A DNA stretch of 20,080 nucleotides from an uncultured Clostridia bacterium (GTDB lineage Bacteria; Bacillota; Clostridia; Christensenellales; Borkfalkiaceae): contig CAMOXE010000103.1 in assembly GCA_946628865.1 (NCBI GenBank), positions 1 through 20,080 of the forward strand, given 5' to 3'. The notes beneath the pieces are model-generated. The model was not told the origin of the DNA, searched no databases, and saw nothing but the letters and a program-made list of their open reading frames with translations. The stretch's first letter is position 1. Each line of letters opens with the position of its first letter. Below are positions 1 through 6,443 of this stretch, in pieces. The position numbers and the translations under genes were made by a program.

Positions 1-1224
1 GTTCCATACAATTAAATTTTTCCGTCGTTTTATTTTTGAAGTCCTGAGAAAAGGGACGTCTTTAGTCTTTTTCCCCGCCCCTATCCGCCCTATACCCCCC
101 ACTCTTTCGCCCGCCTCTATCGTAAACGAGGCGTTCTTTAAAATAATTCTGTCGCCGTCGGGGTATGAAAACGTAAGACCCTTAAACTCTATTTTTCCGT
201 TTAAAACGCCGACGTCTTTTGCGCCGTCGTTATCGCGGATCTCAGGGACTTCGTCAAGCAGAGCCGAGACGCGCTTAAGCGAGGCTTTACCCCTCGAACG
301 CATATCTATAAGTTCGGAAACCGCCATTATCGGCCAGACTATCGCCGTGAAATATCCGATAAACTCTATGAGTTGTTCGGCGGAGATATTGCCTTGATAT
401 ACGAGATAGCCGCCGTAGCCGAGTATTATACAGATGACCGATTCCACGAACAGCGTAACCGAAATTCGCAGCGTTACCGACATCTTCGTAAATTCCACGT
501 TGGCTTTTTCGTTGCTGAGATTGAGTTTTTTAAACGCCCAAAGTTCTTTCGCCTCTTTTACGAACGCCTTTATTACCGCTATTCCCGAAAAACTCTCTTG
601 CGCGAAATCGGATATTTTTGAAAACGCCTCTTCGCGCTCGTCCCATTTTTTCATCATGTACTTGTTGAGTATCATGCCTACGAACAGCAGTATAAGCATG
701 GGAATAAGGCAGAGAACCGCGAGGAGGGGCTGGAGTTTAAACATATCCGCCGCGGCGAGAACACCGAGGATGGACGCGTCGAAGAACATCATTACGCCCC
801 AGCCGAAACACTCTTCAATAGTTTCGAGGTCGTTGGTAAACAGCGACATCAGTCCGCCGATTTTCTTCTTCGAGTAGAAACTCTGCGAGAGCGTCCGCGC
901 TCTGTCGAACATCTCTTTGAGCATTCCCTCGCGCATTTTTATGCCCGCGCCGAAAAAGCAGATTCGCCATAAAAATCTGCCCGCAAAAAGTACCGCGATG
1001 ATAAAAATCAGCGGTACGCAAATTTCGTTAAGCAGCGCGTCCATGGTAAAGACTCTCGTCTTGTCCACGTCCATATACCCCGTATTGATTGCGGTCAGTA
1101 CGGTTCGGTATATGGGCGGGATCATAAGTTGCGCGTAGTCTACCGCGGCAAGCGTTAAGATCCCGAGCGCGAAGAGATATATGTATTTTAAATAGTATTT
1201 GTTTAAATGTTTTCCGAAAATCAT
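1..1224 (-). CDS. ABC transporter, exporter type (membrane + ATPase fusion), 3' end missing
   Basis: The frame stays open from the ATG at 1224 to the window edge (408 codons), so the gene is partial. It begins MIFGKHLNKYYLKYIYLFAL and has a six-helix type-1 exporter membrane domain (about residues 15-315). Family-typical stretches are FYSKKKIGGLMSLFTNDLETI and SGIAVIKAFVKEA. The start of the ATPase domain follows (KIEFKGLTFSYPDG, about residues 345-360). Such proteins export drugs, lipids or peptides, usually as homo- or heterodimers; the substrate cannot be read here. The start codon lies 3 nt after the nfnB stop with no clear ribosome-binding site, suggesting translational coupling. The Walker A region reads GRIGAGKKT instead of the expected GRxGAGKTT/ST, and the final ~25 residues match the family only loosely (LRTSKIKRRKN). 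Together this suggests base errors in the first ~80 bp. Confidence 0.85.
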   Translation of the reverse strand, partial: MIFGKHLNKYYLKYIYLFALGILTLAAVDYAQLMIPPIYRTVLTAINTGYMDVDKTRVFTMDALLNEICVPLIFIIAVLFAGRFLWRICFFGAGIKMREGMLKEMFDRARTLSQSFYSKKKIGGLMSLFTNDLETIEECFGWGVMMFFDASILGVLAAADMFKLQPLLAVLCLIPMLILLFVGMILNKYMMKKWDEREEAFSKISDFAQESFSGIAVIKAFVKEAKELWAFKKLNLSNEKANVEFTKMSVTLRISVTLFVESVICIILGYGGYLVYQGNISAEQLIEFIGYFTAIVWPIMAVSELIDMRSRGKASLKRVSALLDEVPEIRDNDGAKDVGVLNGKIEFKGLTFSYPDGDRIILKNASFTIEAGERVGGIGRIGAGKKTKDVPFLRTSKIKRRKNLIVWN

Positions 1225-1227
1225 AAA

Positions 1228-2637
1228 TTATTTAGACGACAGATATTCGTCTATCGCTTTAGCGGCGATTTTGCCTGCGCCCATAGCGGATATTACCGTC
1301 GCGGCGCCCGTTACGGCGTCGCCGCCCGCATATACGCCGCTACGCGAAGTCAGTCCCGCCTCGTTTACGATTATTCCGCCGCGGCGGTTTACTTCAAGTC
1401 CGTCGGTAGTGTTCTTTATAAGCGGATTTGGCGACGTGCCTATCGCCATTATAACTACGTCTACGTCTAAGGTAAATTCCGAGTTCGCTATCGGCACGGG
1501 TCTGCGCCTGCCGTTTTCGTCCGGCGCGCCGAGTTCCATTTTGACGCACTTTATTCCCGTCACGAAACCGTTTAACGGATCGCGCGGATCGCTTTCGTTC
1601 TTATACCCGAGTATCTCGACGGGGTTTATGAGCAGTTTGAATTCGATTCCCTCTTCTTCGGCGTGTTCGACTTCTTCCTTTCTCGCGGGCAGTTCTTCCA
1701 TAGACCTGCGGTATACGATATATACTTTTTCCGCGCCGAGCCTAAGCGCCGTCCGCGCCGCGTCCATAGCGACGTTTCCGCCGCCGACTACCGCGACTTT
1801 ATTTCCGCGCATTATAGGCGTGTCCGGATTATCTTTATAGGCTTTCATGAGGTTGCTGCGCGTTAAAAATTCGTTCGCGGAGAATACGCCCTTGTACGCC
1901 TCGCCCGGGATATTCATAAAGTTGGGAAGTCCCGCGCCCGAGCCGATATATACCGCCTCGAACCCCATTTCAAAGAGTTCGTCAATAGTAAGGGTCTTGC
2001 CGATAACGACGTTGGTTTCTCTCTTTACGCCGATCGCTTTAAGCGTTTCCACTTCCTTTTTAACTATCGATTTCGGCAAACGGAATTCGGGTATTCCGTA
2101 AACGAGTACGCCGCCCGCGGTATGAAGAGCCTCGTACACCGTTACGTCGTAACCCTTTTTTGCAAGATCTCCTGCAAGCGTAAGTCCGGACGGTCCCGAG
2201 CCGACCACCGCGACCTTATGCCCGTTGGCGGGCGCTACGTCCGGTTTTTCGTTAGAAAATTCGTTGTGCCTGTCCGCCACGAAACGTTCGAGTCTGCCGA
2301 TCCCGACCGGCTCGAATTTAATTCCGAGCGTGCATTTGCTCTCGCATTGACTTTCTTGCGGACACACTCTGCCGCAGATCGCCGGCAACGACGACGTCGC
2401 CGAAATCGTCTTGTACGCGCCCTCGAAATCTCTTTCCTTTATTTTGGCGATAAATTCGGGTATGCGTATGTTTACCGGACACCCGCTCACGCACGGCTGA
2501 TTTTTACAGTTTAAACATCTGTTCGCTTCGGCAACCGCGACTTCCTCGCTGTATCCGAGCGCCACTTCCTTGAAATTTCTCGCCCTTACTTTAGGGTCTT
2601 GGGTAGGCATTTCGTGTTTTTTAGGATCTATCGCCAT
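1228..2637 (-). CDS. nfnB: NfnB: NADP-binding large subunit of electron-bifurcating ferredoxin:NADP oxidoreductase (GltD-like)
   Basis: The protein has 469 residues, the usual length for NfnB and for the related glutamate synthase small subunit. The N-terminal ferredoxin-like part has two cysteine sets for [4Fe-4S] clusters: C41, C44, C49, C53 (CLNCKNQPCVSGCP) and C88, C92, C98, C102. The FAD Rossmann motif is GSGPSG at 146-151. A second Rossmann fold, VVGGGNVAMDAARTALRLG at about 286-304, followed by VYRR, fits NADP(H) binding. Its start overlaps the nfnA stop by one base (TGATG), so the two subunits should be translated together. In the known complex NfnAB couples NADPH, NAD+ and ferredoxin by flavin-based bifurcation in the cytoplasm. 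Without the neighbour it could be called a glutamate synthase small subunit; the nfnA partner and the absence of a gltB make NfnB the better call. Confidence 0.88.
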   Translation of the reverse strand: MAIDPKKHEMPTQDPKVRARNFKEVALGYSEEVAVAEANRCLNCKNQPCVSGCPVNIRIPEFIAKIKERDFEGAYKTISATSSLPAICGRVCPQESQCESKCTLGIKFEPVGIGRLERFVADRHNEFSNEKPDVAPANGHKVAVVGSGPSGLTLAGDLAKKGYDVTVYEALHTAGGVLVYGIPEFRLPKSIVKKEVETLKAIGVKRETNVVIGKTLTIDELFEMGFEAVYIGSGAGLPNFMNIPGEAYKGVFSANEFLTRSNLMKAYKDNPDTPIMRGNKVAVVGGGNVAMDAARTALRLGAEKVYIVYRRSMEELPARKEEVEHAEEEGIEFKLLINPVEILGYKNESDPRDPLNGFVTGIKCVKMELGAPDENGRRRPVPIANSEFTLDVDVVIMAIGTSPNPLIKNTTDGLEVNRRGGIIVNEAGLTSRSGVYAGGDAVTGAATVISAMGAGKIAAKAIDEYLSSK

Positions 2638-3491
2638 CAGTCGTTACCTCCGTTTTTAAGTAAATTGCAGAATTTTTCGTGAGATTTACGCTCGAAATCG
2701 GTATAGATCCTGCCTCTCGACATAGCCTCGTCGAAGTCGACTTCGTAGCCGTTGAAATCCGGACCGTCCACGCAAGCGAACTTGGTTATTTTTTCGCCGT
2801 CGCGGTTTAAAGTCAGTCTGCAACCGCCGCACATTCCCGTTCCGTCTATCATTATCGGGTTCATGGATACGGTTACCGGAACGCCGAACGGCTTTGCCGT
2901 CGCCACGACGAACTTCATCATTATAAGCGGCCCTATAGTTATTATCATATCGAATTTCTCGCCCGATTCAAGCATTTCCTTTATCGGCAGGGTAACGTTT
3001 CCGTGTCTGCCGTAAGAGCCGTCGTCGGTCATGACTATGACCTTTTCGGAGCAAGCCTTGAATTCGTCCTCTAAAATAAGCAGGTCTTTATTTCTGAAGC
3101 CTATCACGCTCGTTACCTTTGCGCCTGCGCGGTTAAGAGCCTCGGCTACAGGCATCGCTATCGCGCAGCCCACGCCGCCGCCGACTACCAAAACGCGCTT
3201 AAGTCCGTCTATATGCGTCGGAACGCCGAGCGGACCGACGAAGTCGGAGATATATTCGCCTTCGCGCTTTAAGTTCAGTTTCTCGGTCGTCGTGCCGACT
3301 ATCTGGAAAATAATCTTTACCGTTCCGTCGGAGGCGGTACCTGCAATGGTGAGCGGTATGCGTTCGCCGTCTTCGTCGACTCTGAGTATAATAAACTGTC
3401 CCGCTTTCGCCTTTTTTGCAACCAGCGGAGCGTAAATTTCCATTTGGGTAACCGTGGGATTCAGATTTTTCTTGCGTACTATTTTATACAT
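2637..3491 (-). CDS. nfnA: NfnA: NAD-binding small subunit of electron-bifurcating ferredoxin:NADP oxidoreductase
   Basis: This 284-residue protein of the dihydroorotate dehydrogenase electron-transfer (PyrK-like) family has an N-terminal FAD-binding barrel with RIPLTIAG at about 44-51. An NAD-binding fold follows (LVVGGGVGCAIAMPVAEAL, about 101-119). The C-terminal [2Fe-2S] segment carries C221, C224 and C240 plus D216 (MIDGTGMCGGCR...FACVDGPDFNG). Known NfnA uses three Cys and one Asp as cluster ligands, and this arrangement fits. It forms a complex with NfnB, whose gene overlaps its stop codon. The ATG at 3491 follows an AGAGG ribosome-binding site at 3499-3503. The gene could be misread as pyrK or a sulfide dehydrogenase subunit, but no pyrD is present and the adjacent nfnB settles it. 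Confidence 0.88.
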   Translation of the reverse strand: MYKIVRKKNLNPTVTQMEIYAPLVAKKAKAGQFIILRVDEDGERIPLTIAGTASDGTVKIIFQIVGTTTEKLNLKREGEYISDFVGPLGVPTHIDGLKRVLVVGGGVGCAIAMPVAEALNRAGAKVTSVIGFRNKDLLILEDEFKACSEKVIVMTDDGSYGRHGNVTLPIKEMLESGEKFDMIITIGPLIMMKFVVATAKPFGVPVTVSMNPIMIDGTGMCGGCRLTLNRDGEKITKFACVDGPDFNGYEVDFDEAMSRGRIYTDFERKSHEKFCNLLKNGGND

Positions 3492-3510
3492 TTTATCGCC
3501 TCTTTCAATT

Positions 3511-3539
3511 ATTATATCACGATAACCGCATTTTTACAA
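3511..3539 (-). promoter_or_regulatory. Sigma-A-type promoter of nfnA-nfnB
   Basis: On the minus strand TTGTAA (3539-3534) and TATAAT (3516-3511) are separated by 17 bp. The predicted start near 3504 gives a very short leader in which the AGAGG ribosome-binding site is almost at the 5' end. Confidence 0.65.
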
Positions 3540-3559
3540 CGGATTTTACGCATTATAAT

Positions 3560-3588
3560 TTGACTTTCTATAAATATTGATATATAAT
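3560..3588 (+). promoter_or_regulatory. Sigma-A-type promoter of pyrR, placed for a leaderless mRNA
   Basis: TTGACT (3560-3565) and a perfect TATAAT (3583-3588) are separated by 17 bp. Only six bases lie between the -10 box and the ATG at 3595, so transcription is expected to start at or next to the A of the start codon. No Shine-Dalgarno sequence is present. Confidence 0.75.
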
Positions 3589-3594
3589 TTAACC

Positions 3595-4131
3595 ATGAAA
3601 AGCGATATGAAATTCAAAACCCAACTGATGGACGAAACCGCCGTAAACAGGGCGGTTGCGAGAATATCTTACGAGATAATCGAGCGTGCCGCAGATCTCG
3701 ACAACGTGATACTCGTCGGAATTAAGACGAGGGGCTTGCCGCTTGCCAAAATGATATGCGCAAATATCGAGAAAAACGCGGGCGCGAAAGTTCCGCTTTA
3801 CGAACTCGACATCACGCATTTCCGCGACGACAAGACGAGCGAGGTAAAAGTAAAGCCCGCGCTCGATCTCCCCGCGGATAAAAAGGACGTCGTCCTGGTA
3901 GACGACGTGCTGTATACCGGCAGGACTACCCGTGCCGCTATCGACGCGGTGTTTAACGCCGGACGCGCTTCGAGTATCCGCCTCGCCGTTCTTATCGACA
4001 GGGGACACCGCGAACTCCCTATTCGCGCGGATTTCGTCGGCAAAAACGTTCCGACGTCTTTGAAAGAAGAAATAGTGGTAAAACTCGCCGAATGCGACGG
4101 CGAAACGAGCGTAAATATATATGAGACTTGA
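3595..4131 (+). CDS. pyrR: PyrR: pyr mRNA-binding attenuator / uracil phosphoribosyltransferase
   Basis: The protein has 178 residues, normal for PyrR. FKTQLMDETAVNRAVARISYEI opens the conserved part. VGIKTRGLPLAK follows, and the PRPP-binding signature VLVDDVLYTGRTTRA lies at about 100-114. RGHRELPIRADFVGKNVPTS is the family's hallmark C-terminal stretch. PyrR binds pyr-operon leader RNA in response to UMP/UTP and has some uracil phosphoribosyltransferase activity. No other pyrimidine gene is nearby. The frame is open upstream to a TTG at 3577, but that codon lies inside the promoter, so ATG 3595 is chosen; ATG 3607 is an alternative. Neither has a ribosome-binding site, consistent with a leaderless start. 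The last 11 bases overlap the next gene. Confidence 0.9.
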   Translation: MKSDMKFKTQLMDETAVNRAVARISYEIIERAADLDNVILVGIKTRGLPLAKMICANIEKNAGAKVPLYELDITHFRDDKTSEVKVKPALDLPADKKDVVLVDDVLYTGRTTRAAIDAVFNAGRASSIRLAVLIDRGHRELPIRADFVGKNVPTSLKEEIVVKLAECDGETSVNIYET

Positions 4132-4507
4132 GGCTGAGAAAGAAGATTTTATCGGCGCTACGCGCGCCGCGGTAACGGATTATGTAAAAGGCAAATACGG
4201 CACCGAGCCGGAATTTCTTTGGCGCAAATTTCCGGATTTTGCCGTATTCAGAAAAAAGGACAACGCCAAATGGTATGCCGTTATTATGGACGTAACCCGG
4301 CAGAAATTAGGTCTTGACGGGCAGGGGAAAGTCGATATAATAGACGTCAAGTGCGGTTATGAAACCAAAGAGATATTCAAAAATTTCAAAGGTTTTTTGC
4401 CTGCGTATCACATGAACAAAGAAAAGTGGATAACCGTGCTTTTAGACGGTACGGTAGATTTGCGGCTTTTGAGTGATTTAATAGACGAGAGTTACGATTT
4501 GGCTTAG
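4121..4507 (+). CDS. MmcQ/YjbR-family (DUF419) protein
   Basis: This 128-residue protein matches the MmcQ/YjbR family, which has a CyaY-like fold and has been called DNA-binding, although its role is poorly known. Hallmark segments are VKGKYGTEPEFLWRKFPDFAV, then KWYAVIMDV and KLGLDG, a central VDIIDVKC, and the C-terminal NKEKWITVLLDGTVDLRLL followed by LIDESYDL (about 99-127). Its ATG overlaps the end of pyrR by 11 bases, so it is almost certainly co-transcribed and translationally coupled. A terminator hairpin follows 86 bp downstream. Nothing in the context gives a specific function. Confidence 0.85.
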   Translation: MRLEAEKEDFIGATRAAVTDYVKGKYGTEPEFLWRKFPDFAVFRKKDNAKWYAVIMDVTRQKLGLDGQGKVDIIDVKCGYETKEIFKNFKGFLPAYHMNKEKWITVLLDGTVDLRLLSDLIDESYDLA

Positions 4508-4593
4508 AGTATAAGTATAAAAAACGTCGGAAGAAAAATAATTTCCCCGTATGATATTTATTGAGAAAGCGTTTTATCTCGAGATTGTAAAAT

Positions 4594-4637
4594 AAAGTGT
4601 GTAAGTTAGGAGAAAAAGGACTTACGCACTTTTTTTA
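4594..4637 (+). terminator. Rho-independent terminator after the pyrR-mmcQ unit
   Basis: The arms AAAGTGTGTAAGT (4594-4606) and ACTTACGCACTTT (4620-4632) pair over 13 bp with one G-U pair and a 13-nt loop. A run of seven T follows (4630-4636). Confidence 0.85.
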
Positions 4638-4687
4638 ACGTTTTCAATATTTTCGGGCAACGTAAAAATCCGAAGAAAACACTTTCC

Positions 4688-4740
4688 TAAGAGAACGCCA
4701 TAAAAAAAGAGAGTGCATGCACTCTCTTTTTTTATGGCGG
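4688..4740. repeat. Direct repeat A, copy 1, with a 44-bp perfect palindrome (bidirectional terminator)
   Basis: Bases 4696-4739 form a perfect 44-bp palindrome with core GAGAGTGCATGCACTCTC, flanked by seven A on one side and seven T on the other. It can therefore end transcription from either direction, including the minus-strand zinc-ribbon genes. The 53-bp unit recurs at 6391-6443 in the same orientation with two mismatches. Confidence 0.85.
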
Positions 4741-4780
4741 AGCGATAGTAACGTAAATCGAATTATGTTGAAAAAGTATG

Positions 4781-5314
4781 TTATTTGATTTCAGAAATAT
4801 TTTTGATTAATACTTGTGCATCACAGATGCCGACTTGAAGATTGTCAGTATTTACATTGCCGCTGTTTAAAATTTGAGTAGATTTACTTTTAACTTTTCC
4901 ACTAAATGTAAATTCACATCTGAATTCTGCGTTGCAATGACCACATATAAAACGATAGCCTCCGCCATCCTGCTTTATATATAAATCTTGCGGCTTGCCA
5001 CAAAAAACGCAATCTGGTGTAACTCTTTTAATAGTGTCAATATAGACCGCACTTAACCCTTTGTTTTTGTATCCGCTTAAAGGGTCTTTTGGGACGTCTT
5101 TATCCGCAACCCCATCATATTCGTGAGAAAACCCACATTTAGTGCATTGATATAAAGCTTTTATTTTACCTGAAAAACCAGCCGCTAAGCCTACACCACC
5201 TAAAATAATCCCTCCAATAACTGCATTTTTAGCATTAAAGCCTTTTTTAGTTGCGTCAATTAGTTTCCAATTATCTTTATCGCCACATATCGGGCAATTA
5301 TTTGGTGCGTTCAA
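4781..5314 (-). CDS. Double zinc-ribbon protein with a hydrophobic glycine-rich insert
   Basis: I do not recognise a named function. The 177-residue protein has four CxxC knuckles: C7/C10 with C57/C60, and C102/C105 with C124/C127. The first pair brackets a glycine-rich hydrophobic stretch (GGIILGGVGLAAGFSG, residues 34-49) that could be a membrane hairpin or glycine zipper; the second is a compact ribbon. The C-terminus is polar. The start is a TTG at 5314: a perfect GGAGG (5325-5321) sits six bases upstream and the next cysteine knuckle begins at residue 7. The gene starts one base after the stop of the upstream zinc-ribbon gene, so both form one operon. Codon use is AT-rich, unlike nfn, pyrR or the sugar genes, suggesting transfer. 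Confidence 0.75.
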   Translation of the reverse strand: MNAPNNCPICGDKDNWKLIDATKKGFNAKNAVIGGIILGGVGLAAGFSGKIKALYQCTKCGFSHEYDGVADKDVPKDPLSGYKNKGLSAVYIDTIKRVTPDCVFCGKPQDLYIKQDGGGYRFICGHCNAEFRCEFTFSGKVKSKSTQILNSGNVNTDNLQVGICDAQVLIKNISEIK

Positions 5315-5315
5315 A

Positions 5316-6077
5316 TTAGTCCTCCAAATTCATAAATTCATTATTGATAGTAATAAAACTACCATTGCCTTGACTTCTATGGACAGTTGCAATACCAGCC
5401 CAAGCAAGTATGCCTGAAAAATAAGTAGAACGCCTCATTGTCGAGCAACCAATTTTTGAACCGTAAAACTCAGTAGAGATATAACCATCAATAGTTGTTA
5501 AGGGTAAATCCTTGCTACCTATTTTAGCACCATTTTGAGCAGCTGCATCACCTCTGTACATTTTGCCGCCGAGAGTGATTGCCTTTTTAACTATTCCATC
5601 AAAAACTTCCCACTCAAAAACGAAACCTTTCAGCCCGTCGCTTTCAAAACCGGCTTGCGAAGGAGAAAGCCAAAAAGGAACTGGTTCGCCTTTCAAAACA
5701 GGCATAAGCGCCTTTCCACCACATTCAAAGATTTTATCTTTTAGCCTTTTTATAACCTTGCTATCTTCGGAAGACTGCGTTAATTTTTCCATATTGATAT
5801 TGCTCGCCATTGATTTATCTCCTATTTTTTCATTGATTGTACTCAACCTGTATTTTATGGAATTATAAGTTTCATTATAATGTGTTTGCATTTTCGATAT
5901 ATTTCCTTCCAGAAGCAAAAATTGCTTAACAAAATCAAACTCATCTGCAGTTAATCCTGCAAATTTGCCTGCGTTAAATTCGCCGTTAATTTTAATACCA
6001 CAACTCTTACAAGATAATTCAGAAATGGTTAGTTCATTTCCACACGAAGGACATTTTTTTAATAAATCTGCACTCAT
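5316..6077 (-). CDS. DUF2089-like zinc-ribbon/HTH protein with an unrecognised C-terminal domain
   Basis: The 253-residue protein opens with a zinc ribbon (C9, C12, C23, C26: CPSCGN...CKSCG). Next comes a segment typical of DUF2089-type proteins, LTADEFDFVKQFLLLEGNIS followed by YNSIKYRLSTI (about 42-76), which is a helix-turn-helix-like region. A charged helical linker spans about 77-120. The remaining ~130 residues include GGKALMPVLKGEPVPFWLSP and GSKIGCSTMRRSTYFSGILAW; I cannot assign this domain. The protein may be a DNA-binding regulator or an adaptor with an added effector domain. It is first in an operon with the double zinc-ribbon gene and has its own strong promoter. AT-rich codon use and the flanking direct repeats suggest acquired DNA. 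Its GGAGGA end also supplies the ribosome-binding site of the next gene. Confidence 0.75.
   Translation of the reverse strand: MSADLLKKCPSCGNELTISELSCKSCGIKINGEFNAGKFAGLTADEFDFVKQFLLLEGNISKMQTHYNETYNSIKYRLSTINEKIGDKSMASNINMEKLTQSSEDSKVIKRLKDKIFECGGKALMPVLKGEPVPFWLSPSQAGFESDGLKGFVFEWEVFDGIVKKAITLGGKMYRGDAAAQNGAKIGSKDLPLTTIDGYISTEFYGSKIGCSTMRRSTYFSGILAWAGIATVHRSQGNGSFITINNEFMNLED
5321..5325 (-). promoter_or_regulatory. Ribosome-binding site that sets the TTG start at 5314
   Basis: A perfect GGAGG lies on the minus strand six bases before the TTG, inside the last codons of the upstream gene. It argues for the TTG over any downstream start; no in-frame ATG lies before the first cysteine knuckle. 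Confidence 0.7.
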
Positions 6078-6102
6078 ATATTTTTCCCTTTTAATTTTTT
6101 AT

Positions 6103-6131
6103 ATCATAACATAAAATTTTGACAATGTCAA
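6103..6131 (-). promoter_or_regulatory. Strong promoter of the zinc-ribbon operon with an operator-like palindrome over the -35 box
   Basis: A consensus TTGACA (6131-6126) and TATGAT (6108-6103) are 17 bp apart on the minus strand. The -35 box is half of a 13-bp palindrome TTGACATTGTCAA (6131-6119), a plausible repressor site. A modest AAGGG ribosome-binding site precedes the ATG at 6077. Confidence 0.7.
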
Positions 6132-6241
6132 CTATAATTCGATACTTTTCTATATTAAGTATAAATATTTTTCATACATTAATGAATTGTGAATAAAATT
6201 ATAATGTTATTAATTCTATAATGTTATCGTTTTGGTACTGT
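6132..6241. other. AT-rich non-coding stretch
   Basis: I see no gene here. The only structure is a direct repeat of TATAATGTTAT near 6201-6229 (two copies). It separates the promoter of the zinc-ribbon operon from the structured element that follows. Confidence 0.4.
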
Positions 6242-6346
6242 GGCGGGTGCTTGACTAATACAAGCGTGTCGCTACGAACACCCCACAAAATCTCGCTTCG
6301 CTCGCTTTTGCGGGGAACCCCGTTGCTCCGCGGTCAAGCACCCGCC
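6242..6346. repeat. 105-bp structured inverted-repeat element
   Basis: The ends are perfect 14-bp inverted repeats (GGCGGGTGCTTGAC at 6242-6255 and its complement at 6333-6346). Inside are further nested pairs: CCCCACAAAA with TTTTGCGGGG (one mismatch), GTGT with ACAC, and CGGGGAACCCCG. It is much more GC-rich than its surroundings. This could be a small palindromic mobile repeat or a structured RNA; no coding sequence is evident. Confidence 0.6.
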
Positions 6347-6390
6347 GAAACTCGATTTAAAGTTTCGTCGTTCTCGCTTGGCTTTCGTCA

Positions 6391-6443
6391 TAAGCGAACG
6401 CCATAAAAAAAGAGAGTGCATCCACTCTCTTTTTTTATGGCGG
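6391..6443. repeat. Direct repeat A, copy 2, terminator-like hairpin
   Basis: This copy differs from 4688-4740 by two bases. One change makes the palindrome centre imperfect (GTGCATCCAC), but the hairpin with flanking A and T runs remains (6399-6442). It could terminate the minus-strand lacI transcript arriving from the right. Confidence 0.8.

Noticed and set aside
3492..3594. A PyrR-type attenuator or riboswitch before pyrR
   Set aside because: The promoter lies directly on the start codon, leaving no leader, and no anti-terminator or terminator hairpin is visible.
6221..6406. A 61-codon plus-strand frame over the inverted-repeat element
   Set aside because: It is created by the GC-rich palindromic sequence, has no ribosome-binding site and no protein-like composition.
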